Below are positions 9,327-18,832 of a DNA stretch of 64,000 nucleotides, in pieces (the first letter of the stretch is position 1; each line of letters begins with the position of its first letter). Origin of the DNA: CBFDBF01 sp050304615 (GTDB taxonomy: Bacteria; Pseudomonadota; Gammaproteobacteria; Chromatiales; Chromatiaceae); NCBI GenBank assembly GCA_050304615.1, contig JBNLDW010000009.1:124001-188000 (forward strand), given 5' to 3'. The position numbers and the translations under genes were made by a program. The notes under the pieces are model-generated. The model worked only from the letters and a program-made list of their open reading frames with translations. It had not been told where the DNA came from and made no database searches.

Positions 9327-10031
9327 TCAGTCGTTAGCGATCTGTTCCAGGTTGCGGATGTCGAGCAAAAAGTGGTTTGGCTTGGTCTCTATCAGTAGGC
9401 CCTTACGTTTGAATTCTGCGATGGTGCGACTTGCGGTTTCCGTTGTAATGCCCATCATGGCACCCATATCTTCACGACTGAACAGAGGGCATTCACTGCT
9501 CTCCTCATCGCGCACCAAGCGTAGCAGCAGGCGTGCAACCCGCTGTTTAGCCGAGCCGGTTGAGAGCTCTGTCAGCCAGGCATCTGCCTCCGCTAGGGCA
9601 TATTGCCAGCGACTTAACAGATCCTTATGTAGTACCGGGTTGGTATTAGAGAGTGCCTTTACTACCTCGACCGGGAGGGCACACACCTCGGTTGGCTGCA
9701 GTACGATGGCATCGTGCTGGTAGGGCTGGTCTAGCATCGCCTCCAGTCCGATCACATTATTTGAACGTACCAGACGGACGATTCGCTGATGACCATCTGG
9801 CAGGTACTGTACCAGCTTCAGTACACCAGTTTTGACGGTAAATAGCTGTTCCCCCCTGTCTCCAGAGCGGTACAGGGTTGAACCAATAGGCAGGGAGTAG
9901 AGGTCTATAGGCTGGTGGATCTGCTCGAAATCTTTCTCGTCCAGATTGGCGAACAGCACCGAGTTGCGCAGAACGCAATTTACACAGTCGGCCTCACCAT
10001 CCCAGGCATCTTTGTTAGATATATGTTTCAT
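9327..10031 (-). CDS. Crp/FNR-family transcription regulator with incomplete FNR cysteine set
   Basis: 234 residues from the ATG at 10031 (a TTG 11 codons upstream is an alternative). It has a cyclic-nucleotide-fold sensor domain (roughly 25-140) and a C-terminal winged helix (SREDMGAMMGITTETASRTI). The recognition helix has the E..SR pattern that in FNR reads TTGAT half sites. Cys16, Cys19 and Cys117 align with FNR Cys20, Cys23 and Cys122, but the position of Cys29 is Val25. In FNR all four are needed for the oxygen-labile [4Fe-4S] cluster, so this may be a cluster-free regulator or may use another ligand. It is divergent from uup and could control the nearby octaheme cytochrome; no clear FNR box was found there. 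Confidence 0.85.
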   Translation of the reverse strand: MKHISNKDAWDGEADCVNCVLRNSVLFANLDEKDFEQIHQPIDLYSLPIGSTLYRSGDRGEQLFTVKTGVLKLVQYLPDGHQRIVRLVRSNNVIGLEAMLDQPYQHDAIVLQPTEVCALPVEVVKALSNTNPVLHKDLLSRWQYALAEADAWLTELSTGSAKQRVARLLLRLVRDEESSECPLFSREDMGAMMGITTETASRTIAEFKRKGLLIETKPNHFLLDIRNLEQIAND

Positions 10032-10076
10032 TATCTGGAATCCGTAACGGTTATCTACAGTCAAACAGCGTTAAAT

Positions 10077-10104
10077 CTGACAGGCTCCCAGGGTAGGGTA
10101 TAAT
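10077..10104 (+). promoter_or_regulatory. Sigma70-type promoter of uup
   Basis: CTGACA at 10077-10082 and TATAAT at 10099-10104, separated by 16 bp, lie about 47 bp before the uup ATG. The -10 is a perfect consensus and the -35 differs in one base. Seen directly; activity is inferred. Confidence 0.6.
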
Positions 10105-10151
10105 CCCTACTTTATAATGCTGATCAAATTGAGTCTAACAGAGTTTTATCC

Positions 10152-12032
10152 ATGTCGCTGATCACCTTACGTAATATTCAGATTGGTTTTGGTGGCCCCC
10201 TCCTATTGGAGCGGGTCAATCTTACCATTGAACCGGGAGAAAGGATCTGCCTATTGGGGCGGAACGGGGAGGGTAAATCCACCCTGATGAGGCTGTTAAC
10301 AGGTGAGCTGCAGCCGGATGACGGGGAGATTGTGCTGCGTCAGGGGGCCTACATTGCAAGCCTGCCTCAAGAGGTCCCAGTCGGGCTGGAGGGGAGCGTA
10401 TTCGATGTCGTGGCTCAGGGAGTGGGTGAGCTGGCAGGCCTGGTGCGGGACTATCATCATATCAGCAGTCTGCCGGTGGAGAAGCACGACGCAGACTGGT
10501 TGCAGCAGTTAGAACAGGCCCAACATGAACTTGAGGTGGCCGATGGCTGGCAGTTAGAGCAGCGGGTTGAGCGAGTGATTTCCAGGCTCTCGCTAGATCC
10601 TGAGCCGGTTTTCGCGACACTCTCAGGTGGGATGAAACGGCGGGTGATGCTGGCCCAGGCGCTGGTGATGCAACCTGATCTATTGTTGCTAGATGAGCCT
10701 ACCAACCATCTGGATATCACAGCCATCGACTGGTTGGAGGAGTTTCTGCTTAGCTACGGGGGGAGCCTGCTGTTTGTCACCCATGATCGATCATTTTTAC
10801 GCCGTATCGCCACCAGGATTATAGAACTCGACCGTGGCCAGCTGACTGACTGGCCTGGGGATTACGATAATTTTTTGCGCCGCAAGGAGGAGAGGCTGCA
10901 TGCCGAGGCACAGGAGCGCGCCGGTTTTGACAAGAAGCTGGCGGCTGAGGAGGTGTGGATTCGCCAGGGGATCAAGGCCAGGCGTACGCGCAACGAGGGA
11001 AGGGTGCGGGCACTGGAGCAGATGCGCCGGGAGCGATCACAACGACGGGAGCAGGCCGGTACAGCCAGTATGGCGCTGCATGCGGTGGAGCGCTCAGGTA
11101 AATTGGTGGTTGAGGCGGATGGCCTGAGCTATGCGTGGGATCAGAGGCCGATCATCCAGGACCTCTCTTGCACCATTATACGCGGTGATAGGATCGGTAT
11201 AATTGGCCCCAATGGTAGTGGCAAGACAACGCTGCTCAATCTCCTGCTAGGTAAACTCGAACCTGACTCTGGCTCGGTGCGTCTTGGGAGTAAATTGGAG
11301 ATCGCCTATTTTGATCAATTGCGAGGCAGCCTGGATGAGAGCCGTTCAGTCCGGGATAACCTGGCTGGAGGGAGTGATAAGGTCGATATTAACGGCAAAC
11401 AGAAACATGTCATCAGCTATCTTCGGGACTTTCTGTTTGCACCAGATCGCGCTAGCCAGCCAGTCTCCTCCCTCTCCGGGGGTGAGCGCAATCGTCTCCT
11501 CCTAGCCAAGCTGTTTACCCGGCCCTTCAATATCCTAGTCATGGATGAGCCCACCAATGACCTGGACGTGGAGACTTTAGAGCTGCTGGAAGAGCTGCTG
11601 CTGGAGTACCAGGGGACCCTGTTGCTGGTAAGTCATGACCGTGAATTTCTGAATAATGTAGTGACCAGCACCTTGGTGTTCGAAGGTGATGGTTTGGTAG
11701 CAGAGTATGTCGGTGGATACGATGATTGGCTACGACAACGTAAATCAGCGGCAATAGGAAAACCAGCGGCCAAAAAAAGAGTAGAGAAACAGCCAGCAGA
11801 AAGGCCAAAAAAACTTAGCTATAAGGAGCAGCAGGAGTTGGAAAAACTGCCACAACAGATAGAGTCATTGGATCTGGAGCTAGCGGAGTTGCAACAGCAG
11901 ATGGCCAATCCTGCCGTATACCGGCAGGGCGGGGCAGAGATTGCTACGCTTAAAGGCCGACTGGCAGAGCTAGAGGCTGCTCTGGAGCAGAGCTATGCAA
12001 GATGGGAGGCGCTGGATTCAGTTGCACGTTAG
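10152..12032 (+). CDS. uup: ABC-F ATPase Uup
   Basis: 626 residues with two ABC ATPase domains and no membrane domain. Domain 1 has Walker A GRNGEGKST near residue 37, signature LSGGMKRR and Walker B LLLLDEPTNHLD. Domain 2 has Walker A GPNGSGKTT, signature LSGGERNR and Walker B ILVMDEPTNDLD. A charged interdomain linker and a C-terminal coiled-coil (KKLSYKEQQELEKLPQQIE onward) are typical of Uup, an ABC-F protein acting on ribosomes or branched DNA intermediates and affecting transposon excision. Length matches E. coli Uup (635). The start is supported by position behind a good promoter; the ribosome-binding site is poor. Its stop overlaps the stop of the convergent small gene. Confidence 0.95.
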   Translation: MSLITLRNIQIGFGGPLLLERVNLTIEPGERICLLGRNGEGKSTLMRLLTGELQPDDGEIVLRQGAYIASLPQEVPVGLEGSVFDVVAQGVGELAGLVRDYHHISSLPVEKHDADWLQQLEQAQHELEVADGWQLEQRVERVISRLSLDPEPVFATLSGGMKRRVMLAQALVMQPDLLLLDEPTNHLDITAIDWLEEFLLSYGGSLLFVTHDRSFLRRIATRIIELDRGQLTDWPGDYDNFLRRKEERLHAEAQERAGFDKKLAAEEVWIRQGIKARRTRNEGRVRALEQMRRERSQRREQAGTASMALHAVERSGKLVVEADGLSYAWDQRPIIQDLSCTIIRGDRIGIIGPNGSGKTTLLNLLLGKLEPDSGSVRLGSKLEIAYFDQLRGSLDESRSVRDNLAGGSDKVDINGKQKHVISYLRDFLFAPDRASQPVSSLSGGERNRLLLAKLFTRPFNILVMDEPTNDLDVETLELLEELLLEYQGTLLLVSHDREFLNNVVTSTLVFEGDGLVAEYVGGYDDWLRQRKSAAIGKPAAKKRVEKQPAERPKKLSYKEQQELEKLPQQIESLDLELAELQQQMANPAVYRQGGAEIATLKGRLAELEAALEQSYARWEALDSVAR

Positions 12033-12232
12033 GGTTCGTCTTTGTCTTCTGGTGATCCCGTTGCTTCACCCCTTAGTGCCCAGACCATCCAGCCACCACC
12101 AAGAATAACCACCCAGAAAACGGCAACGGCACGGTATATATCTAATCCCTGGGCTACCATGGCGGCAAGTGCACCGTAGAGAAAGATGGTGATACCGATT
12201 AATACAGAAATACCGATAAGGATTTTTTTCAT
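12029..12232 (-). CDS. Small two-helix membrane protein
   Basis: 67 residues: a hydrophobic first helix (ILIGISVLIGITIFLYGALAAMV), a second (AVAVFWVVILGGGWMVWAL) and an acidic tail (EATGSPEDKDEP). It is convergent with uup, sharing 4 nt at the stop codons. No family recognised. The clean two-helix hydropathy and basic start support a real gene, but no ribosome-binding site of note was seen. Confidence 0.55.
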   Translation of the reverse strand: MKKILIGISVLIGITIFLYGALAAMVAQGLDIYRAVAVFWVVILGGGWMVWALRGEATGSPEDKDEP

Positions 12233-12452
12233 GTCTTAATTCCGTTGATCTGTGCAATAATTTGAGGATGTAAGTATAACATTAGGGCAGTTCAAATAGT
12301 GCATAAACATACCCTTTTACCTCCACTGTATACAAAATAGATGTAGAGTTTTTTACCAACATCTGCTTTATTGGAGAAGAGGTTATAAAATCAATAGATA
12401 TTAGCGCAATACATAATTTTATTCAGATAGGCTTTATTTTTAGTGGGGTAGT

Positions 12453-14174
12453 ATGGCTATGGCAATTACGGGTAGTGATGTAGAGACTGGCTGTAGCCGC
12501 TCTACTCGGTGGTTCTGGTTGCTGCTGGCGATTCTCTGGACGGCCCTGCCCACCGGGGTGGAGGCGGTAACCAATGGTGGTGGCATTGGCGTGGCGGAGT
12601 ATACCGGTGAGGAGCGTACTGAGGCAGAGCGGCGCATGCTGCAGGCCGTGGATAGCGATTCCACTACCGACCACGCCGAACTCGAAGAACTGCAGGGGCC
12701 GTTCGCCGATGGTCCCGAGGTGACCAAGGCTTGCCTCTCTTGTCACAACAAGGCGGGTGAGCAGTTCATGCACTCCATTCACTGGAAATGGGAGTACAAA
12801 GATCCAGAGACCGGCCAGATGCTGGGCAAGAAGACCCTGATCAATAATTTTTGCACCAACGCCCGTGGCAATGAGGGTATGTGCGCCATGTGCCATGCCA
12901 GCTACGGCCATAAAGATAGCACCTTCGACTACACCAATCAGGATAATATCGACTGTGTGGTCTGCCATGATCGCACCGGCACCTATTATAAGCTGCCCCC
13001 GACTGAGGGAAATGCGTCCTGCGCGGTCATGTTCGAGGACCAGCAACCGATTGACCTAGTCAAGGTGGCACAGAATGTCGGCATGCCGACGCGCGCAAAT
13101 TGTGGCGGTTGTCACTTTAATGGCGGCGGCGGTGACAACGTCAAGCACGGAGATCTCTCAACGGCCCTGATTGAACCTGATGAATCGGTCGATGTGCACA
13201 TGGCATCTGATGGTCTCAATTTTTCCTGTACCGAGTGTCACGTCACCGAGAAGCATATAATTTCAGGCAGCCGTTATAATACGATGGCCACCGATCCGGA
13301 AGGGATCGGCAAACCGGGCCAGCGGCGCAATGTCGCTACCTGCGAATCTTGTCACGGCAACACGCCGCACGACTATCTTGAAGGCATCAAGGGCATCAAG
13401 CTCAACGGCCATACCGACCGGGTGGCGTGCGAGACCTGCCATATCCCTGAATTTGCCCGCGGAGGTGTGGCTACCAAGACCCACTGGGACTGGGAGGAGG
13501 CGGGTCGGCTGAAGGACGGAGAGGGTTTCTATCTGAAGGGGTACACCCAGGGCAACGGTGAGCATCGCAAGACCTACAAGTCGATCAAGGGTGAGTTTAA
13601 GTACGGGGAGAACCTCCAGCCATATTACGCCTGGTTCGACGGCAAGATGCGCTACACGACTGTAGACAGCAAGATTGACCCATCCAAACCGGTGGAGATC
13701 AACTCCTTCATAGGTTCCCACGATGATATGAAGTCGCGTATCTGGCCCTTCAAACGCATGGAGACGTTCCAGCCCTACGACAAGGGGAACAATACCCTGG
13801 TCTATATGCATCTGTGGGGCAACGACGACTCTGCCTACTGGGGCAACTACGACTTCCAGAAGGCTATTACCTGGGGGATGAAAGAGTTTGGTCTACCCTA
13901 CAGTGGGGAATACGGTTTTGTAGAGACCTACAGCTACTGGCCTATCACCCACATGGTCGCCCCCAAAGAGGAGGCGTTGGCTTGTGATGAATGCCATGCC
14001 AGAGGGGGGCGGCTGGAGGGATTGGACGGCTTCTATATGCCTGGCCGCAATAGCTTTAAATGGCTCGACCGGTTGGGCTACATGCTGGTGCTGGGTGCGC
14101 TGGCTATCGTGGTATTGCATACCATCATGCGTATGGTGATGTGTAAGAAACGACGGAAGCCGGACGGTTGTTAA
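12453..14174 (+). CDS. Octaheme c-type cytochrome, tetrathionate-reductase (OTR) family
   Basis: 573 residues with an N-terminal export signal (WFWLLLAILWTALPTGVEA) and eight CXXCH heme motifs between residues 94 and 515: CLSCH, CAMCH, CVVCH, CGGCH, CTECH, CESCH, CETCH and CDECH. A C-terminal membrane anchor (YMLVLGALAIVVLHTIM) ends in a basic tail. The heme number and spacing fit the octaheme tetrathionate reductase family, related to octaheme nitrite and hydroxylamine enzymes. Members can reduce tetrathionate, nitrite or hydroxylamine in vitro; the physiological substrate here is open. The active site should face the periplasm with electrons exchanged through the cytochrome b encoded 78 nt downstream. 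Confidence 0.9.
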   Translation: MAMAITGSDVETGCSRSTRWFWLLLAILWTALPTGVEAVTNGGGIGVAEYTGEERTEAERRMLQAVDSDSTTDHAELEELQGPFADGPEVTKACLSCHNKAGEQFMHSIHWKWEYKDPETGQMLGKKTLINNFCTNARGNEGMCAMCHASYGHKDSTFDYTNQDNIDCVVCHDRTGTYYKLPPTEGNASCAVMFEDQQPIDLVKVAQNVGMPTRANCGGCHFNGGGGDNVKHGDLSTALIEPDESVDVHMASDGLNFSCTECHVTEKHIISGSRYNTMATDPEGIGKPGQRRNVATCESCHGNTPHDYLEGIKGIKLNGHTDRVACETCHIPEFARGGVATKTHWDWEEAGRLKDGEGFYLKGYTQGNGEHRKTYKSIKGEFKYGENLQPYYAWFDGKMRYTTVDSKIDPSKPVEINSFIGSHDDMKSRIWPFKRMETFQPYDKGNNTLVYMHLWGNDDSAYWGNYDFQKAITWGMKEFGLPYSGEYGFVETYSYWPITHMVAPKEEALACDECHARGGRLEGLDGFYMPGRNSFKWLDRLGYMLVLGALAIVVLHTIMRMVMCKKRRKPDGC

Positions 14175-14252
14175 TGGTAGGGGTTAGGCCTACGCAATTA
14201 AATAGGTTTGTAACTAAGTGGTACGAACGAGCAATCCTTGGTTTGAGGTTTG

Positions 14253-14927
14253 ATGATAATGGCAACAGATAACAGACGTAAACAGGCGGTCAAGATATAC
14301 ACTATATACGAGCGCTTTTGGCACTGGTCTCAGGCGGTGTTGATCTTTATTCTAGCCTTTACCGGATTCGGGCTGCACGGCACTCACAGTTTTATGGATT
14401 TTGAGAGTGCGGTCGAGTTGCATACTACATCGGCTATATTGCTTATTGTGCTTTGGCTGTTCACCACCTTCTGGAACTTCACCACCGGCAACTGGCGGCA
14501 GTTTCTACCCAAGCGTGGCGGAATGTTCGCAGTGATAAAGTATTACGCCTGGGGAATACTCTCCGGGGCACAGCACCCACACATCAAGACCCTGCGGCAT
14601 AAGCAGAACCCACTGCAGGCGCTGGCCTACCTCACCTTTATGATCCTGATAGGCCCAGCCCTCGCGGCCACCGGTATTGTCTATCTGCTCTATGATCTGT
14701 GGAACGGCATGCCGAACGCCGGGTTCTATTTCCAGATTGTGGTCTTTATGCACACAGCGGCCGCTTTTTTGATGGTGGCCTTTGCCATCATTCACGTCTA
14801 CATGACTACTACCGGTAAGACGCCGTTTGCCTACATCAAGACCATGATCACCGGGGTTGAGAAGGTAGAGCTTTCCGAGGTGGAAGAGGCATATCTGGAG
14901 GCAGAGAAGCCGAATCTGCTGAAATAG
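14253..14927 (+). CDS. Cytochrome b561-type membrane subunit, partner of the octaheme cytochrome
   Basis: 224 residues with four to five membrane helices and several His residues placed to bind two b hemes (ERFWHWSQ at the start of helix 1, ELHTTSAILL in helix 2, FMHTAAAFLMVAFAIIHVYM in the last pair). This is the cytochrome b561 / Ni-hydrogenase b-subunit fold that links the quinone pool to a periplasmic partner. The ATG at 14253 is preceded by GAGG with 4 nt spacing; ATG at 14259 is an alternative. It follows the octaheme cytochrome on the same strand, so the two probably form a quinol-linked reductase or dehydrogenase. Confidence 0.88.
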   Translation: MIMATDNRRKQAVKIYTIYERFWHWSQAVLIFILAFTGFGLHGTHSFMDFESAVELHTTSAILLIVLWLFTTFWNFTTGNWRQFLPKRGGMFAVIKYYAWGILSGAQHPHIKTLRHKQNPLQALAYLTFMILIGPALAATGIVYLLYDLWNGMPNAGFYFQIVVFMHTAAAFLMVAFAIIHVYMTTTGKTPFAYIKTMITGVEKVELSEVEEAYLEAEKPNLLK

Positions 14928-15006
14928 GCGGGGTTTGTAGAATATATGGCCAGCATGTGCGGCCAGATAAACTTTTAACCTACATTTCCCATACCTTCTT
15001 GTAGGA

Positions 15007-15046
15007 GCCAAGTCCTCTGGGCGATTGTCTTGGCATGGCCTTTTTT
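15007..15046 (+). terminator. Possible intrinsic terminator after the cytochrome pair
   Basis: The roughly 300-nt gap between the cytochrome b gene and the barrel gene holds one notable structure: GCCAAG at 15007-15012 pairs with CTTGGC at 15029-15034 across a 16-nt loop, with six T at 15041-15046. The long loop makes it a weak candidate. A shorter inverted repeat, TGGCC near 14946 with GGCCA near 14961, lies just upstream. No gene or promoter was recognised in the rest of the gap. Confidence 0.35.
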
Positions 15047-15234
15047 GCTTAGAGGAGTGGTCTTTCACCTGGAAGTTGCGATTTTACTGGGATGATTGCA
15101 TAGATACCGCCTCCCAAATTCACCTCATATCCCGGCTGTTAGTAAGAGTCAGCTACAATACATAGGTATGCCTATAATTAATGGTTTTACAAACTGCGTA
15201 TACCAGAGCACTTACAGTTGGTTTTGGGATAAAG

Positions 15235-17229
15235 ATGTCAGAAAAAAATGATTTAATCCTAATCCGCCCTCTCCAAAATATAGCTCTGGCAATCGTACTA
15301 ACCACCTCCCTCCATGGTGCTGTGGCAGCAGATTTTATTCCCCAACTGACTGCGCATGACAAACCGCATCCATACCGCATAGCTCCTCTCTACGATCTCG
15401 TCGATGCCGGTGGCGAGATGCCCTATGTGCAAGACAAGGTCAAGCCACCCCTGGGATCGGTAAAGAGTATTCTCGACTCGGATCGTACCGCACACCTGGG
15501 ATCCTCTTACAACAGCGCAACTAGTGGCAGCGAAACCTTCGCCGATGTCAAAATGGAACAGCCAAAGTTTTCTATAAGCGCCACTGCGGTTTTGGAAAGT
15601 GCCGATAACTACGAGACTGCTACCGGGGTGGAGCAGCGCTTCGGCTATGATCGCAGCACTCAACGACTGATACTGAGTGTAAAGCCAAACGCCCAACGCA
15701 ACCTGAAACTCATCTATGTTAATGACTCCATTGATGATCACAAAATGCCGCTCGCACAACCGGTCTTATATGCCGGTGGAACATTAGGTGTAGCGGAGGG
15801 GTTTGGACACGACCCTATCGAGACCGAACGCGAAGTTGTCAAATTAACATGGGACGAGAGTTTCCATGGTAGCACCGTGAAGGCACTGCACGCCGAACTC
15901 TTCTCTATGGAATTGGATCGCCGCGCCAATAATTTTGATCTACGGCCCACTACTCCAGTTGCCATATACAGTGAGGCTATCGCTAACCGCACTAAAGAGT
16001 GGCTGAAAGTCGGTACCGATCTGGCGATTGGGGACAGCAGCGTCAACCTGAGTCTCCAATACACCGAAATCCGCCATGATGCCAAACGTTATGGCGGTCC
16101 CGCTGTTCCTGGTGGTCTATCCACTATTTCGACCTATCAATACCCTGGCGTTGAGCTGGACGAACTGTTGCTAACTACCACCTCGGTATTGCCGCTCAAT
16201 AAGGAGCAGAAAATCACGTTCGGACTGAACTGGCAGCAGGTGGATGCTACTGCCACCAAGGCCGATCTTAATGCCGCTGTACCCGCCACGGGCAGCCCAT
16301 CATCCATGGATATGTATCAAATGTATTACGGTGCAGGGGTCGAGACACAGCAGCAAGAGAGTCATTGGAGTTCCAAAGTGCAGTGGGATTACAAACCGGA
16401 GAAAAGCCGCTGGAGCGGCAATGCCTCAGTGGGCCGTTTCTATCGCGCCCCTGATACCAAGGAGCGCTACTTTGCCGCCCAATCGTTCGATCTAATCGGT
16501 TCCTCTCCCATGGGGCCATCGGCCAGCGCGGTGGGTGACCCCGAGATCTCATGGGAACTGCACCGGCGTCTTGAGGGGAGTATCACTGGCAAAAGTGATG
16601 GGTGGACCGCCTATGGCAGTAATAGCGGAAATGGCACCGCCTGGCAGTTTCAGGCCAAGGCCTATCATGACGAAATCGACGACTTCATCAGCCGCGATCG
16701 CGCCCACGGGCAGACCGCCACCGGCATCAATGACAGTGCCCGCATCTGGCGCAACGTGAATGCCACGATGCAGGGCGTAGAGCTTGATCTGCAAGGCAAC
16801 CTAACCACGCACCTCGCTACCCGCATCAACCTGCAGGCCACCCGCGGCAGAAACAGCACCGACAAGCGTGATCTCTATGGTATCTCTCCGATGGAGTTGA
16901 GCTGGTTCCTCGACTATTTCGGCCACCTGAACAGTGGTGGCAGTTGGAACTTAGGCGGTCGCATCCGTCACGTTGCCAGGCACGACGATGTGGATGCAGA
17001 TCCCACAACTGGCAGCGGCTACGATGCCGGGGTAACCGAGGCCTTTACCGTTCTGGATCTATACGCTGCCGTGCAGTGGCACGATCGCGTTGGTATTCGC
17101 TTTGGTATTAATAACGCGAATAATCAAAATTACACCGACGCCGATGCCAAATACCAACTGGAGGGTAGTCCCTATTTGGTCGATGCACCCGGGCGCAGCT
17201 ACTACATGGCACTGATTGCCAATTTCTAA
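15235..17229 (+). CDS. TonB-dependent-receptor-like outer-membrane barrel, apparently without plug
   Basis: 664 residues from ATG 15235, chosen because it gives a clean signal peptide (NIALAIVLTTSLHGAVAA); an ATG 18 codons upstream is also open. The mature protein is rich in alternating aromatic/polar strands with short turns and long loops and ends in the C-terminal strand YYMALIANF, with terminal Phe as expected for Bam insertion. Parts resemble the OprC/NosA copper-receptor class (FSMELDRRANNFDLRP; WELHRRLEGS). The stretch before the first barrel strands is only about 110 residues and shows no TonB box or plug motifs, so the plug seems missing. Function unknown; a role linked to the neighbouring cytochromes is only suggested by position. 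Confidence 0.75.
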   Translation: MSEKNDLILIRPLQNIALAIVLTTSLHGAVAADFIPQLTAHDKPHPYRIAPLYDLVDAGGEMPYVQDKVKPPLGSVKSILDSDRTAHLGSSYNSATSGSETFADVKMEQPKFSISATAVLESADNYETATGVEQRFGYDRSTQRLILSVKPNAQRNLKLIYVNDSIDDHKMPLAQPVLYAGGTLGVAEGFGHDPIETEREVVKLTWDESFHGSTVKALHAELFSMELDRRANNFDLRPTTPVAIYSEAIANRTKEWLKVGTDLAIGDSSVNLSLQYTEIRHDAKRYGGPAVPGGLSTISTYQYPGVELDELLLTTTSVLPLNKEQKITFGLNWQQVDATATKADLNAAVPATGSPSSMDMYQMYYGAGVETQQQESHWSSKVQWDYKPEKSRWSGNASVGRFYRAPDTKERYFAAQSFDLIGSSPMGPSASAVGDPEISWELHRRLEGSITGKSDGWTAYGSNSGNGTAWQFQAKAYHDEIDDFISRDRAHGQTATGINDSARIWRNVNATMQGVELDLQGNLTTHLATRINLQATRGRNSTDKRDLYGISPMELSWFLDYFGHLNSGGSWNLGGRIRHVARHDDVDADPTTGSGYDAGVTEAFTVLDLYAAVQWHDRVGIRFGINNANNQNYTDADAKYQLEGSPYLVDAPGRSYYMALIANF

Positions 17230-17275
17230 CTTCTTCGTTAAACATCATGCATTCTCTCCCCGGTGCTGTTTGACA

Positions 17276-18832
17276 TCATGGGGAGATACGCTCTTTTACC
17301 TCTGATATTGATAGGGGGTGATCCTCAGTCACCACCACCACCGAACCCAGCTCATCTTCCTCCAGCCGATCGTCCATATTTAACTGCAAATCCAGTATTG
17401 CTTCATCTGCTTCAGATACACCACCGCCATGCTCATGACGATCCTTTACCCGCTTGTGTAGCACCTGCTTGGTAAAGCGCATATCCAGAATAACAAACGG
17501 CACCGACATACGCTCTGCCATAGCGGCAAATAGCTTGCGCTGCTCTTCTTGCAGGAAGGTGGCATCGACAATAGTGATAAATCCAAAGGTAACCATATCT
17601 TCCGCAAGATCCAGCAACCTTTGATAGGTATTCCGGGTAGCCTCTTCGCTGTATATGCCTCCCAATGATTCGGAACCACTAGCATCATCAGGCTTCAATC
17701 CGAAGAGACGTTTGCGTTCTACATCAGATCGGATATGTATCGCCGGTAACCACATGGCCAGGAGTTTGGAGGAGAAACTCTTACCCGATCCAGATACACC
17801 ATGGGTGATAACTATCGCTGGTTGCCTGGCCTTTGTATAGCTCTCCGCCAGATTGATATAGTCATGCAGATCCTGCTCTAGTTCAGGCCGCTCATCTTCT
17901 GCCACATCATCCTGATTCAGTCTGATTGCTGCAACCTTGGCCCGAACCAGCGCCCGGTAGACCTTGTAAAAGGCCAGCAGTATAAGCCCTGCATAATCAC
18001 CGGTCTGTTCCAGATAGGAGTTGAGAAAACGTTGTGCTAACTCCGGTCTGCCTCGCTTTTCCAGATCCATCACTAGAAAGGCGATATCGCTTATCACATC
18101 TATCCAGCGCAGATCATGGCTGAACTCAATACCATCAAATAGCACCGCCTCATCGTCAATCAGGGTGATATTCCCCAGGTGCATGTCACCATGGCACTCC
18201 CGCACGAAGCCCCATGCCTTGCGTGTTACGATGGTTCCGCTCAAGTCCCTGTGAGCCTGCCGTGCCCACCGCTCTAACCGATCTAGTTGTGCTGTAACCT
18301 CAGGCTCGTGCTCCAGGAGCCTTATCATGTCAAAGTTCTCCTGCATGGGGTGATACACCAGTTCAGGAGAACCGCAGGGACTATCCGCATCGGCCCGGTC
18401 GATCTCGGCATGAAAGGCGGCCACCTTCAGTGCCATGCTATCAATCAAGTCGGGAGTCATGCGCTCGATATGCTGGGTCAACAACCCATTCGCGGGAAAG
18501 CGCTTCATCCGCACCGCATATTCCAGCACAGGCCCGTTGCCGCCTATCTTTGGGTGCTTGCTATCACCGGTTATGGCATCAACATCAAGATAGAGATCAG
18601 GCGCCAGACGCCGGTTAAGGCGCAGCTCCTGTTCACAGGAGTACTGGCGTTTCTCCAGAGTGGAAAAATCGAGAAACCCCAGATCGACTGGCTTCTTGAT
18701 CTTATAGGCAAAATCACCGACCAGCAGCACATAAGATATGTGAGTCTCAACCAGATCGACCTTAGTGGCAGGGTGGGGCCATACCTCTGGATTTTGCAGC
18801 GACTCAATTAGAGTGGTCAATGTGCCTGACAT
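17276..18832 (-). CDS. Aminoglycoside-phosphotransferase-like / AAA P-loop kinase fusion
   Basis: 518 residues. The start at ATG 18832 has GAGGGAAG 5 nt upstream. The N-terminal about 330 residues form an APH/choline-kinase-type domain with the catalytic loop ECHGDMHLGNI and a metal-binding Asp in LFDGIEFS. The C-terminal part is a P-loop kinase: Walker A GVSGSGKSFSSK and DVERKR and DATFLQ motifs typical of the COG0645 group. This two-domain fusion (COG2187 plus COG0645) is common in proteobacteria but its substrate is not known. It stands alone between convergent and divergent neighbours. Confidence 0.85.
   Translation of the reverse strand: MSGTLTTLIESLQNPEVWPHPATKVDLVETHISYVLLVGDFAYKIKKPVDLGFLDFSTLEKRQYSCEQELRLNRRLAPDLYLDVDAITGDSKHPKIGGNGPVLEYAVRMKRFPANGLLTQHIERMTPDLIDSMALKVAAFHAEIDRADADSPCGSPELVYHPMQENFDMIRLLEHEPEVTAQLDRLERWARQAHRDLSGTIVTRKAWGFVRECHGDMHLGNITLIDDEAVLFDGIEFSHDLRWIDVISDIAFLVMDLEKRGRPELAQRFLNSYLEQTGDYAGLILLAFYKVYRALVRAKVAAIRLNQDDVAEDERPELEQDLHDYINLAESYTKARQPAIVITHGVSGSGKSFSSKLLAMWLPAIHIRSDVERKRLFGLKPDDASGSESLGGIYSEEATRNTYQRLLDLAEDMVTFGFITIVDATFLQEEQRKLFAAMAERMSVPFVILDMRFTKQVLHKRVKDRHEHGGGVSEADEAILDLQLNMDDRLEEDELGSVVVVTEDHPLSISEVKERISP

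Noticed and set aside
12233..12452. FNR box upstream of the octaheme cytochrome
   Set aside because: No TTGAT-N4-ATCAA match; only half sites by chance.
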